A stretch of DNA of 64,000 nt from the NCBI RefSeq assembly GCF_002159185.1, contig NZ_NFHD01000016.1, positions 1 to 64,000 on the forward strand, in the 5' to 3' direction. The number at the start of each line of letters is the position of its first letter. The stretch's first letter is position 1. The DNA comes from Gemmiger sp. An87. GTDB taxonomy: Bacteria; Bacillota; Clostridia; Oscillospirales; Ruminococcaceae. Under the pieces are notes generated by a model. That model had not been told where the DNA came from and made no database searches. It saw nothing but the letters and a program-made list of their open reading frames with translations. This document shows positions 16,507 to 25,431 of this stretch, one piece after another. Made by a program: the position numbers and the translations under genes.

Positions 16507-17781
16507 ATGATCGCCCATATCCAAGCCCCGGCCGCCATCGGCGGCCGGATCACCGCGCCGCCCTCCAAGAGCATGGCCCACCGGGCGGTACTCTGCGCCG
16601 CGCTGGCCCGGGGAACCTCCCGGGTGGAGAACCTGGAATTCAGCCAGGACGTGGACGCCACCCTCACCGCCGCCGCCCGGCTGGGCGCGCAGGTGGAGCG
16701 GGGCGAAGGCTGGGCGCAGATCACCGGCAGCGGCAGCGTGGCCTGCCCGGACGGCCCGGTGGACTGCTGCGAGAGCGGCAGCACCCTGCGCTTTCTGATT
16801 CCGGTGTTCAGCCTGTGCGGCCGGCGGGTGGAATTTTCCGGCCGGGGACGGCTGCTGCAGCGGCCCATGGGTGTATACGAGAAGCTGTTCCGGGCCCAGG
16901 GCCTGGAATTTGACCAGAGCGAAGGGGGGCTTGCCATCCGCGGGCCCCTCGCCTCCGGCGACTACACCATTCCGGGGGATGTGTCCAGCCAGTTCATCAG
17001 CGGGCTGCTGTTTGCCCTGCCCCTGTTGGCGGGAGACAGCACCCTCACCATTACCCCGCCTTTTGAAAGCCGCAGCTATGTGGAGCTGACGCTGGCCGCC
17101 CTGCGGGACTTCGGCGTGCAGGTGGACTGGGCGGACGAGATGCGCATGAAGCTGCTGATCCCCGGCGGTCAGTGCGGCCGCGGCCGGGACTACCGGGTGG
17201 AGGGCGACTACAGCCAGGCAGCTTTCTTCGCCGTGCTGGGCGCGGTGCTGGGCGGCATCACCATCGAGGACCTGCGCCCGGACTCCCTGCAGGGCGACGG
17301 GGCCATTCTGCCCATTCTGGAGCGCTGCGGCGCCCGTTTTGTACGGGATGGCAGCAGCGTGACCTTTGAAAAGGCTCCCCTTTCCGGCACGGTCATTGAT
17401 CTGGCCGACTGCCCGGACCTGGGCCCCATCCTGATGACGCTAGCCCTCTTCTGCGAAGGCGAGACCAGGATCATCAATGCCGGGCGGCTGCGCATCAAGG
17501 AAAGCGACCGCATTGCCGCCATGGAAGAGGAGCTGCGCAAATTCGGCGCGGATATTGAGAGCACCCAGGATACCGTGACCATCCGCCCGGCGGCGCTGCA
17601 TGCCCCGGCGGAGCTGGACAGCCACAACGACCACCGGGTGGTGATGAGTCTTTCCATGGCGGGCCTCTGCGCCGGGGTGCCGGTGACCATCCGGGACGCG
17701 GGCGCGGTGGCCAAGAGCTGGCCGGACTTTTTCCGGGTATTGGAGCGCGCGGGCGCGCAGATCGAGGTGCGGGATGAATAA
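16507..17781 (+). CDS. aroA: 3-phosphoshikimate 1-carboxyvinyltransferase
   Basis: 424 residues, normal for EPSP synthase, which adds the enolpyruvyl group of PEP to shikimate-3-phosphate. Conserved parts: PPSKSMAHRAVLCAAL near the start, the ESGSTLRFL loop, DVSSQFISGLL, KESDRIAAMEEEL and DSHNDHRVVMSLSMAG. The loop that in E. coli reads NAGTAMRPL is ESGSTLRFL here, so the position of Pro101 is Phe. AAAGGAGG precedes the ATG. The stop overlaps tyrA by 8 bases. Confidence 0.95.
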   Translation: MIAHIQAPAAIGGRITAPPSKSMAHRAVLCAALARGTSRVENLEFSQDVDATLTAAARLGAQVERGEGWAQITGSGSVACPDGPVDCCESGSTLRFLIPVFSLCGRRVEFSGRGRLLQRPMGVYEKLFRAQGLEFDQSEGGLAIRGPLASGDYTIPGDVSSQFISGLLFALPLLAGDSTLTITPPFESRSYVELTLAALRDFGVQVDWADEMRMKLLIPGGQCGRGRDYRVEGDYSQAAFFAVLGAVLGGITIEDLRPDSLQGDGAILPILERCGARFVRDGSSVTFEKAPLSGTVIDLADCPDLGPILMTLALFCEGETRIINAGRLRIKESDRIAAMEEELRKFGADIESTQDTVTIRPAALHAPAELDSHNDHRVVMSLSMAGLCAGVPVTIRDAGAVAKSWPDFFRVLERAGAQIEVRDE

Positions 17782-18640
17782 GAACGACCGTTTTCTCATT
17801 GTGGGCCTGGGCCTGCTGGGCGGCAGCTACGCCCGGGGCCTGACCCGCGCGGGGTTCGGAGAGGTATACGCCATCGACACGAATCCCGAGGCCATCCGGT
17901 TTGCCAGAGAAAAGGGCTACATTGCGGATGGCGCAACCGAAAATTTTGAAGAACTGGTGCGAATGGCGGACCGGGTGGTCTTCGCCCTCTACCCCACCGC
18001 GCTGGAAGGCTGGGTGGCCCGGTACGGTGCGCTGCTGCGCCCGGGCTGCATCTGCACCGATGTGTCCGGCGTGAAGGCGGGTCTCGTGGAAACGGTGCAG
18101 GCGGCTCTGCCCGAAGGGGTGGAGTTTATCGCCAGTCACCCCATGGCGGGCAAGGAGGTCAGCGGGGTGGAGAACGCCCATCTGGTGGACTTTTCCCCCG
18201 CCAATTTCCTGATTACCCCCACTGAGCGCAACACCCCCCAGGGGGTGGAGTTTGCCCGCCAGCTGGGCCGGGCCCTGGGCTTTGCCCACATCCGGGTGCT
18301 CAGCTGCGACGAGCATGACCGGATGATCGGCTATGTGAGTCAGCTCACCCACGCCATCGCGGTGAGCCTGATGTGTGCGCCGGGGGCTGAGCGGTTCGCT
18401 GAGTACACCGGCGATTCCTTCCGGGACCTGACCCGCATCGCCCGCATCAACGAGACCATGTGGGCCGAGCTGTTTTTGTGGAACCGGGAAAACCTGATCG
18501 ACGAGATCGACGGCTTTACCGCCCGACTGCAGGCGTTAAAGGGCTATCTGCAGCAGGGCGACCGGGCTGCGCTGGAGGAGATGTTCCGCCAGTCCACCCG
18601 GGCGCGGGCCGCCTTTGACAAGAAGGAAAAGGAGGAGTGA
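17774..18640 (+). CDS. tyrA: Prephenate dehydrogenase
   Basis: 288 residues. It oxidatively decarboxylates prephenate to 4-hydroxyphenylpyruvate for tyrosine. The N-terminal NAD fold begins LIVGLGLLGGSYARGL; the substrate site shows SHPMAGKEVSGVENA and the helical C-terminal half has SQLTHAIAVSL and DSFRDLTRIA. There is no ACT domain, so control by tyrosine, if any, differs from longer family members. The start lies within the end of aroA. Confidence 0.93.
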   Translation: MNKNDRFLIVGLGLLGGSYARGLTRAGFGEVYAIDTNPEAIRFAREKGYIADGATENFEELVRMADRVVFALYPTALEGWVARYGALLRPGCICTDVSGVKAGLVETVQAALPEGVEFIASHPMAGKEVSGVENAHLVDFSPANFLITPTERNTPQGVEFARQLGRALGFAHIRVLSCDEHDRMIGYVSQLTHAIAVSLMCAPGAERFAEYTGDSFRDLTRIARINETMWAELFLWNRENLIDEIDGFTARLQALKGYLQQGDRAALEEMFRQSTRARAAFDKKEKEE

Positions 18641-18643
18641 GCC

Positions 18644-19642
18644 ATGCCCCGCAGCGAAGGTCAGAAGGGCAAGCTGGTATGGCTGCTGCGCATTCTTGCC
18701 CGCCACACCGATGAAGAACATTTGATCAATGTGCCCCGCATTCTGGAGCTGCTGGCTGCCGAGGGGGTGGCCGCCGAGCGCAAAAGCGTGTACGACGACA
18801 TCGCCACCCTGCGCGCGCTGGGCTACGACATCGTGCAGCACCGGGGCCGGGGCGGCGGCTATTATCTGGCCAGCCGGCCCTTCCAGCTGCCCGAGCTCAA
18901 GCTGCTGGCCGACTCGGTGCAGGCCTCCCGCTTCATTACCCGCAAAAAGAGCGACCAGCTGATCCGCGCACTGAGCCAGTTTGCCAGCCAGTGGGAGGCA
19001 AATGAGCTGCAGCGGCAGGTGTTCGCCTCCAGCCGGGTGAAGAGCATGAATGAGAGCATCTATTACAACGTGGATGCGCTGCACCGGGCCATCGCCTCGG
19101 ACCGGCAGGTCCGCTTTGTGTACCAGGAGTGGAATCTGGACAAAAAGAAGGTGGCCCGCCGGGGCGGCGGCGCCTACCAGGTGAGCCCCTGGGCGCTGCT
19201 CTGGGAGGAGGAGAACTACTACCTGGTGGCCTTCGAAGAGGGCAAGGGCATGCGTCACTACCGGGTGGACAAGATGACCTCCATCGCCCTTCTGGACCAG
19301 CCCCGCCTGGGCCGGGAGGAGTTCGACCCTCAGAAGATGCGCGACTACGCAAAGCCCATGTTCGGCATGTTCGGCGGTCCGGTCAGCCGGGTGGAGCTGC
19401 GGTGCGAAAACAGCGTCATCGGCCCCATGCTGGACCGGTTTGGCACCGGCGTGACCATCCTGCCCCAGCCGGATGGCTGGTTTACCCTGTATGCGGACGT
19501 GGTGGTCAGCCCGCCCTTCTTCGGCTGGCTGTGCGGCTTCGGCGGCCGGGTGGAGCTGGTCTCCCCCGCGGCGGCCCGGGAGCAGCTGCGCCAGACGCTG
19601 GAGACCATTTCCAAAGCCTATCAACCAAAAGAAAACGCATAG
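18644..19642 (+). CDS. WYL-domain transcriptional regulator
   Basis: 332 residues. Residues about 1-70 are a winged helix of the HTH_11/DeoR type (ILELLAAEGVAAERKSVYDDIATLRALGYDI); residues about 135-215 are a WYL domain (YQVSPWALLWEEENYYLVAF, with HYRVDKM following); a WCX-like C-terminal part completes it. WYL proteins sense small ligands or nucleic acid ligands. It is the last gene of the aromatic operon, 3 bases after tyrA, so it may regulate aromatic synthesis; that is inference from position only. Confidence 0.88.
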   Translation: MPRSEGQKGKLVWLLRILARHTDEEHLINVPRILELLAAEGVAAERKSVYDDIATLRALGYDIVQHRGRGGGYYLASRPFQLPELKLLADSVQASRFITRKKSDQLIRALSQFASQWEANELQRQVFASSRVKSMNESIYYNVDALHRAIASDRQVRFVYQEWNLDKKKVARRGGGAYQVSPWALLWEEENYYLVAFEEGKGMRHYRVDKMTSIALLDQPRLGREEFDPQKMRDYAKPMFGMFGGPVSRVELRCENSVIGPMLDRFGTGVTILPQPDGWFTLYADVVVSPPFFGWLCGFGGRVELVSPAAAREQLRQTLETISKAYQPKENA

Positions 19643-19655
19643 CCCACGCTGTCAG

Positions 19656-19686
19656 CAGGGCCCGGAAAACCGGGCCCTGTTTTTTT
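19656..19686 (+). terminator. Terminator of the aromatic operon
   Basis: CAGGGCCCGG, an AAAA loop, CCGGGCCCTG and a run of T. It lies 14 bases after the WYL gene and ends the 9-gene transcript. Confidence 0.9.
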
Positions 19687-19892
19687 GTGTAAAAAATTCC
19701 CTTTGGATGAAGAATATCCCGGTCACAACTCGTCTTTACGTTTGTAAAGAAAACGCCCGGCAAAAAATTTTGAACGGTTTGCCCGCTGGCGACGAAAAAG
19801 GAAAAGGGCGGTGTTTGCCTGCCCGGCGTTTTGAAAATCGACGGTCTTGCACAGACCGTTCCAACCATGAAATGAAGAGGAGTCGATGAGGG

Positions 19893-21059
19893 ATGAGCAG
19901 GATCATATCGTTTTTTGGCCGGCATAAAAAGGCGCTGATCGCGCTGGCGATTCTGGCTGCAGTGGGCGCGTTCGGCTGGACGCGGATGAATCAGGCGGCA
20001 GTGGCCGCGCAAAAAGCGGCGGAACAGCAGGTACAGACCTTCACGCTGGAAAAGGGTGATCTGAGCCGGACTCTGAGCGTGAGCGGAAGCATCCAGTCCG
20101 CCCAGGTGACCGAGGTGGCTGCGGCCCAGACCTACCCGGTGGCCGAGGTGCTGGTGAGCGAGGGCGACGTGGTGGCCGAGGGCGATGTGATTGCCACGCT
20201 GGACACCACCGACCTGGACGCTCAGATCCAGGTTCAGCAGGAGGCGGTGGCCGCGGAGAAGCAGCAGAACGAGCTGAGCATCTCCCAGGCCCAGCGCCGT
20301 CTGGAGGATGCCCGCAACCAGAAGGCCATCGACGAGGGCGTTACCGCCGATTGGGAGCAGACCGAAAAGGACGCCAAGCTCCGGCAGGACAGCCTGGCCA
20401 TTGAGGATGCCCAGGACGTACTGGTGAATGCGGTGGCAGCGGCAGATGCCCCCAGCGCGGCGGCTCAGCAGCTGAAGACCCTGCAGAGCGCCAAGGCGCA
20501 GTGCACCATTACCGCACCCTGCTCCGGCACCGTCACCCAGGTGAAGGCCGTGGTGGGCGGCGCAGCGGGCGCCATTGCCACCATCGAGAACCAGAGCGCT
20601 CTGGAGGCGCTGCTCAGTGTGCGGGAATACGACATCAACCAGCTGGCGGTGGGCCAGAGCGTGACCCTCACCTCCGGCGCGAAGGACGTGTTCCACGGCT
20701 CCATCACCTGGATTGCCCCCAAGGCCACCGTGAACGAGAACGGCGAGGCCAGCTATGCGGTGAAGGTTTCGGTGGACGACGCCACCGAGGCGCTGCGTCT
20801 GGGCATGACCGCCAAGGCCAAGGTGCTGCTGGAGGAAAAGAAGGGCGTGTTCAGCGTACCGCTGGATGCGGTGGGTACCGATGAAAACGGCGAGGCGGTG
20901 GTCTACCGCAAGGATACCGATGCGGAAGGCAACGTGACCTTCACGCCGATCCCGGTGACCACCGGCATGGAGACCGAGCTGTCCGTTGAGGTGAGCGGCG
21001 AGGGCCTGACCGAGGGCATGGAGCTGCGCAGCCTGGCCGATCCGGAGGCGATGGCATGA
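19893..21059 (+). CDS. MacA-like membrane fusion subunit of an exporter
   Basis: 388 residues. One N-terminal membrane helix (about residues 10-28), then the periplasmic-adaptor-type core: a lipoyl-like half (LEKGDLSRTLSVSGSIQ), a short coiled coil (about residues 115-185), the second lipoyl half (CTITAPCSGTVTQVKAVVGG), and beta-barrel and proximal domains. In Gram-positive bacteria such proteins work with MacB-type ABC transporters to export peptides, drugs or lipids without an outer-membrane channel. AGAGGAG precedes the start. It overlaps the ATPase gene by 4 bases. Confidence 0.88.
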   Translation: MSRIISFFGRHKKALIALAILAAVGAFGWTRMNQAAVAAQKAAEQQVQTFTLEKGDLSRTLSVSGSIQSAQVTEVAAAQTYPVAEVLVSEGDVVAEGDVIATLDTTDLDAQIQVQQEAVAAEKQQNELSISQAQRRLEDARNQKAIDEGVTADWEQTEKDAKLRQDSLAIEDAQDVLVNAVAAADAPSAAAQQLKTLQSAKAQCTITAPCSGTVTQVKAVVGGAAGAIATIENQSALEALLSVREYDINQLAVGQSVTLTSGAKDVFHGSITWIAPKATVNENGEASYAVKVSVDDATEALRLGMTAKAKVLLEEKKGVFSVPLDAVGTDENGEAVVYRKDTDAEGNVTFTPIPVTTGMETELSVEVSGEGLTEGMELRSLADPEAMA

Positions 21060-21769
21060 GCGGGGAGAAGAAGCCCATCATCCAGCTGAGGGATATTGTA
21101 AAGACCTTTTACATCGGCCAGCCCAATGAGCTGGAAATCCTGCACGGCATTGATCTGGATGTGTACGAGGGCGAGTTCGTGGCCATTGTGGGCGAGTCCG
21201 GCAGCGGCAAGTCCACCTTGATGAACATCGTGGGCGCGCTGGATAAGCCCACCCAGGGCAGCTACTGGCTGGACGGCATCGACATGACCGCCGCGAAGGA
21301 CAGCGAGCTTTCCGCCCTGCGCTGCCGCAAGATCGGCTTTGTGTTCCAGACCTTCAACCTGATCGGCCGTACCAGTGCCTTGAAAAACGTGGAGCTGCCC
21401 ATGCTGTACAACGGCATCGGCGCGGCAAAGCGCGCAGCCCGGGCCAAAGAGCTGCTGGAGCTGGTGGGCATGGAAAAGCGGATGAATCACCAGCCCAACG
21501 AGCTTTCCGGCGGCCAGAAGCAGCGGGTGGCCATTGCCCGGGCAATGGCAAACGACCCGGCGGTGCTGCTGGCAGACGAGCCCACCGGCGCGCTGGACTC
21601 CGCCACCGGCCGGGTGGTGATGGACCTGTTCCACAAGCTGCACAAGGAGCAGGGCAAGACCATCCTGCTCATCACCCACTCCCGAGAGCTGGCCGCCGAG
21701 TGTGAGCGAATTATCACCATCCGGGACGGACGCATCACCGGCGAAGTGAAGGGGGGCGTGGCACAGTGA
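21056..21769 (+). CDS. MacB/LolD-type ABC transporter ATPase
   Basis: 237 residues. Walker A GESGSGKST, Q-loop FVFQTFNLIGRTSALKN, signature LSGGQKQR, Walker B VLLADEPTGALD and the H-loop LLITHSRE are all intact. The QTFNLI region is typical of the LolD/FtsE/MacB class, which drives mechanotransmission and not ordinary import. It overlaps the fusion protein gene (ATGA) and the permease gene (GTGA), so the three make one complex. Confidence 0.93.
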   Translation: MSGEKKPIIQLRDIVKTFYIGQPNELEILHGIDLDVYEGEFVAIVGESGSGKSTLMNIVGALDKPTQGSYWLDGIDMTAAKDSELSALRCRKIGFVFQTFNLIGRTSALKNVELPMLYNGIGAAKRAARAKELLELVGMEKRMNHQPNELSGGQKQRVAIARAMANDPAVLLADEPTGALDSATGRVVMDLFHKLHKEQGKTILLITHSRELAAECERIITIRDGRITGEVKGGVAQ

Positions 21770-23040
21770 TTTGGGAAAATATTAAGCTGGCCCTGGGCGG
21801 GCTGCGCAGCAACAAGATGCGGGCGCTGCTCACCATGCTGGGCATTATCATCGGCATCGGCTCGGTGATCGCCATCGTCACCGTGGGCAACTCGCTCACC
21901 AGTACGGTGAGCGAAAGCCTGGTGGCCATGGGCGGCAACAACCTGCAGCTGAGCGTGGACCCCCGGCCGGACGAAAACGGCGACTACCCAAACAGCTACA
22001 GCTATCAGGAAAGCGACCTGCTCAACGACGAGATGCTGCAGGCCTACGAGGAGCGGTTTGCCCAGCAGATCAAGGCGGTGGTGCTTACCGAGAGCGGCGG
22101 CTCCGGCAAGATTCAGCAGGGCGCGAACACCGCAAAGGTGAGCATTACCGGCGTGAACCAGGGCTATTTCGATGCGGACAAGTGCGAGCTGGTGGCGGGC
22201 CGGGCCCTGAATGAAAAGGATCAGGAGGGCGTGCGCCAGGTGGCACTGGTGAGCGACGTGCTGGTGGATAACCTGTTCGGGGGCGACGATCAGGCGGCCC
22301 TGGGGCAGACCATCGAGGTGACGGAATCCGGCGGCGCGGTGCATGAGTTTGCCATCGTGGGCGTGTACGCCTACCAGACCATGAGCCCGCTGCTGGGCGG
22401 CAGCGCTACCGTGAACAAAAACACCACCACGGACCTGTATCTGCCCCTTACCACTCTGCACGAGATGAACGGCATCGCCGAGGGCAGTTATTTCTGGTGC
22501 GAGGTGGTGCCCGCCGCCGGAGTGGATGCGGACGCCTTTCAGCAGCGCAGTGAGCAGTTTTTTGAGGAAGGCTACTACAAAAACAACAAGCAGTTTCTGG
22601 TCACCGTGTACAATCTGCAGAACGAGATGAGCTCCATCACCAGTGTACTGGATACCATCTCCCTGGCCATTGGGGTGATTGCGGGCATCAGCCTGCTGGT
22701 GGGCGGTATTGGCGTGATGAACATCATGCTGGTGAGCATCACCGAGCGCACCCGGGAAATCGGCGTGCGCAAGGCGCTGGGCGCCACCAACGGGGCCATC
22801 CGCACCCAGTTTATTGTGGAGTCGGTGGTCATCTGCCTGGTGGGCGGTGCATTGGGCATTCTGGTGGGCTTCGGTCTGGGCAGTCTGGGGGCTTCCCTCA
22901 TCGGAGCACCCGCCCGGGTGGACCTGGGCACCGTGCTGGTGGCAGTGGGCTTCTCCATGGCCATTGGTGTGTTCTTCGGCTATTATCCGGCCAACAAGGC
23001 CGCCAAGCTGGACCCCATCGAGGCTCTGCGCTACGAATAA
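21766..23040 (+). CDS. MacB-like ABC transporter permease
   Basis: 424 residues from a GTG at 21766 that overlaps the ATPase stop. One N-terminal helix (LLTMLGIIIGIGSVIAIVTV), a MacB-type extracellular core of about 240 residues, then three C-terminal helices of the FtsX domain with GVMNIMLVSITERTREIGVRKALGA. It would couple ATP hydrolysis to movement of the extracytoplasmic domain. The substrate is unknown. The end PIEALRYE is identical in the paralogue at 62553-63821. Confidence 0.93.
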   Translation: MIWENIKLALGGLRSNKMRALLTMLGIIIGIGSVIAIVTVGNSLTSTVSESLVAMGGNNLQLSVDPRPDENGDYPNSYSYQESDLLNDEMLQAYEERFAQQIKAVVLTESGGSGKIQQGANTAKVSITGVNQGYFDADKCELVAGRALNEKDQEGVRQVALVSDVLVDNLFGGDDQAALGQTIEVTESGGAVHEFAIVGVYAYQTMSPLLGGSATVNKNTTTDLYLPLTTLHEMNGIAEGSYFWCEVVPAAGVDADAFQQRSEQFFEEGYYKNNKQFLVTVYNLQNEMSSITSVLDTISLAIGVIAGISLLVGGIGVMNIMLVSITERTREIGVRKALGATNGAIRTQFIVESVVICLVGGALGILVGFGLGSLGASLIGAPARVDLGTVLVAVGFSMAIGVFFGYYPANKAAKLDPIEALRYE

Positions 23041-23046
23041 ACAGAC

Positions 23047-23078
23047 AAAAACACCCGGACGGCATCCGGGTGTTTTTT
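23047..23078. terminator. Bidirectional terminator after the first export cassette
   Basis: AAAAACACCCGGA pairs with TCCGGGTGTTTTTT across a short loop. It ends the export cassette. A TATAAT for the next gene follows at 23093-23098, without a clear -35 box. Confidence 0.85.
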
Positions 23079-23147
23079 GTCTGCAAACGTGCTATAATCA
23101 GAAAAAAGCAGGGCCGAACCGGCCCGCTGCAAAAAGGAGGCATCCCC

Positions 23148-23891
23148 ATGAATCCCACTCAACAAGGCATTCAGGACCGCAAGAGCGTGCGTGTCTTTCT
23201 GGATCAGCCCGTTACCCCGGCCATGAAGGAGCAGCTGCTGGAGGCAGCGTTCCAGGCGCCCACCGCAGGCTGCCAGCAGCTGTATACCATTCTGGACATC
23301 ACCGACCCGGAGCGCAAGGCCCGGCTGGCCGACCTGTGCGACCACCAGCCCTTTATTGCCACTGCGCCTGTGGTGCTGATTTTCCTGGCGGACTGTGCCC
23401 GTTGGCCCCAGGTGTATCAGGAGGCGGGCTGTGAGCCCCGGCCTGCCGGTGCGGGCGATCTGTTTCTGGCGGTGGCGGATGCCTGCATTGCCGCTCAGAA
23501 CGTGGTGGTGGCCGCCCAAAGCCTGGGACTGGGCAGCTGCTACATCGGCGACATTCTGGAAAACTGCGAGCAGGTGCGTCAGGAGCTGGCCCTGCCTGCC
23601 CAGGTGGTCCCGGCGGCCATGCTGGTGATCGGCTGGCCCACCCGCCAACAGCAGCAGCGCAAAAAGCCTGCCCGCTTCGCCCGCAATTACATTGTGGCGG
23701 AAAACCAGTACCCGACCTTCACCGGCGAGCAGCACCGGCAGGCGCTGGAGGACCGGGCCGCCCGGGGCGGCAATGAGACCTTTGATTTTGATCAGTGGGT
23801 CAAGGCCTTTGAGCAGCGCAAATACGGCAGCGATTTCTCCCGGGAAATGAGCCGCAGCGCCGCGGAATACCTGAAGGACTTTTTGAAATAA
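23148..23891 (+). CDS. Nitroreductase family protein
   Basis: 247 residues. The N-terminus GIQDRKSVRVFLDQPV is the FMN-binding R-x-S-x-R start of the nitroreductase family, and the LFLAVADACIAAQNVVVAA helix and GSCYIGDI loop are the conserved dimer and FMN-contact regions. Such enzymes reduce nitro groups, quinones or flavins with NAD(P)H. The frame opens earlier at 23070, but AAAGGAGG at 23133-23140 sets the ATG at 23148. It is a single-gene unit between two terminators. Confidence 0.88.
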   Translation: MNPTQQGIQDRKSVRVFLDQPVTPAMKEQLLEAAFQAPTAGCQQLYTILDITDPERKARLADLCDHQPFIATAPVVLIFLADCARWPQVYQEAGCEPRPAGAGDLFLAVADACIAAQNVVVAAQSLGLGSCYIGDILENCEQVRQELALPAQVVPAAMLVIGWPTRQQQQRKKPARFARNYIVAENQYPTFTGEQHRQALEDRAARGGNETFDFDQWVKAFEQRKYGSDFSREMSRSAAEYLKDFLK

Positions 23892-23896
23892 ACAGC

Positions 23897-23938
23897 AAAA
23901 TGCCCGGATTCGATAACTAATCGAATCCGGGCATTTTT
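23897..23938. terminator. Bidirectional terminator between convergent genes
   Basis: AAAATGCCCGGATTCGAT and ATCGAATCCGGGCATTTTT form an 18-bp stem with a 5-base loop and T-runs in both directions. It serves the nitroreductase and the convergent carboxypeptidase gene. Confidence 0.92.
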
Positions 23939-23961
23939 GTTTGCTTTTATAAAGAAAAGGA

Positions 23962-25341
23962 TTATTTGTTTTGCGGCGGCTTATTTCGGGGCGGCGCCAC
24001 CCGAATCGCTCTGCGCCTGCGGCGTACTGCCGCCCGGCGGGAAAGCACGCGGACCAGCAGCACCAGCGCGATCAGAAGAACGCACACCAGCGCGGCCAGC
24101 AGCGGCAGCCAGGGGCGAAGCAGATCCCCGGCGTAGAGCCAGAAGCTGCGCTGGTAATCCTGCAGGGCAACCAGCTCGGTGGAACCGACGATTTCGCCGT
24201 TCACCTGCACAGTCAGTTGACCCAACACCTGCCCGGCCTGTACCGGAGCATCCAGGGAATCGACAACGGTCTCGATCTGAATCTCCGGCGCGTTGGCACC
24301 GGTTCCGGCCAGCACCACCAGCGGGTCCCTGGCGTACAGGCCCACGGTGTCGCTTTCCGCGCACCAGCGCAGCGGAAGCTGAACTTCCGGGGTCTCGGTA
24401 TTTACGGCGGCGGTGGGGGCCAGAGTCTCCAGCGCCCAGTCGTACAGGTTGGCCGTGGTGTGGAAGGCGTAGTTCACACCGTCCTCGGCCAGGCCGTCCT
24501 GCGCGCCCATCACCACCAGCAGCCAGCTGGCCCCGCCCTGCTGTGCGGCGGATACATAGCACCGGCCCGCCTCGTCGGTAAAGCCGGTCTTCATGCCCCG
24601 GATGTAGTTTCGGTATAAAGGGGAGTCCGGATTCTGCATCACCACGGTGCTGTGAATCTGGTAGCTTTTCCCCTCCGGCGCACCGGCGTCCGCCTGGGTG
24701 TGCAGCTCGGTCAGGGGCATCCAGTAATCGGTGGAGCACATGACATCCATCAGCGTTTCATTCTCCATGCAGGCCCGGGCGATTCGGAACATGTCCTGCG
24801 CGGTGCTGTAGTTGCCCTGGGCGATGCCGTCCAGCCCGTGGGGGCAGCTGAAATGGGTGCCGGTGCAGCCCAGCTCGGCAGCCCTTTGATTCATCTGTTC
24901 CAGAAACGCGGCCTCATCCCCACAGCCCAGATACCAGGCGATGGCGCTGGCCGCATCGTTGCCGCTGGGCAGAAGACAGCCGTAGAGCAGGTCCTCCAGC
25001 GTTACCGTTTCACCGCAGAGCAGGCCTGCTGTGGTGCCGTAGTTGGCCCGTATTTCATTGAACTCCGGCTGCAGCCCGGCGGGAATGGTGAAGGCCGTGT
25101 CCAGGGGCTGACCGCTCTCCACCAGAAGCAGCGCGGTCATCAGCTTGGTCAGGCTGGCGGGAGCCCGCTGCTCCTCTTCGTTTTTTGCATAGACCAGGGT
25201 CTCGGTGTCCAGCTGATAGAGATACACAGCCTGAGCCATGTCCGCTGCGCCCTGGGGCGGTTCCCACTGGGCGGCGGCAGGCATAGCCAGTCCGATGGCC
25301 AGCGCCAGCAGCATCACCGCGCACAAAAGTCTGGTTTTCAA
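23962..25341 (-). CDS. dacF: D-alanyl-D-alanine carboxypeptidase (S11)
   Basis: 459 residues. A signal peptide (residues 1-25, ending AAAQ) is followed by the penicillin-binding fold: the catalytic SLTK at residues 63-66, PSGNDAASA (the S-x-N box) and MKTGFTDEAG (the K-T-G box). It trims the terminal D-Ala from peptidoglycan stem peptides. A beta-rich C-terminal domain, one membrane helix and an Arg-rich tail (RRAAVRRRRRA) anchor it, unlike the amphipathic anchor of classic PBP5. The start is a TTG at 25341 behind GGGAGG; the nearby ATG is out of frame. The gene symbol is by resemblance. Confidence 0.9.
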   Translation of the reverse strand: MKTRLLCAVMLLALAIGLAMPAAAQWEPPQGAADMAQAVYLYQLDTETLVYAKNEEEQRAPASLTKLMTALLLVESGQPLDTAFTIPAGLQPEFNEIRANYGTTAGLLCGETVTLEDLLYGCLLPSGNDAASAIAWYLGCGDEAAFLEQMNQRAAELGCTGTHFSCPHGLDGIAQGNYSTAQDMFRIARACMENETLMDVMCSTDYWMPLTELHTQADAGAPEGKSYQIHSTVVMQNPDSPLYRNYIRGMKTGFTDEAGRCYVSAAQQGGASWLLVVMGAQDGLAEDGVNYAFHTTANLYDWALETLAPTAAVNTETPEVQLPLRWCAESDTVGLYARDPLVVLAGTGANAPEIQIETVVDSLDAPVQAGQVLGQLTVQVNGEIVGSTELVALQDYQRSFWLYAGDLLRPWLPLLAALVCVLLIALVLLVRVLSRRAAVRRRRRAIRVAPPRNKPPQNK

Positions 25342-25380
25342 CCATCTTCCTCCCTTACTGTGGAATTCTTACCAGCGATT

Positions 25381-25410
25381 ATTATACCGGCTTTAGGCCT
25401 GCGCACGCAA
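25381..25410 (-). promoter_or_regulatory. Promoter of the carboxypeptidase gene
   Basis: On the minus strand TTGCGT (25410-25405), an 18-base spacer and TATAAT (25386-25381), about 40 bases before the TTG start. Confidence 0.6.
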
Positions 25411-25431
25411 ATGTTTTTGAGAAAGATCGGG

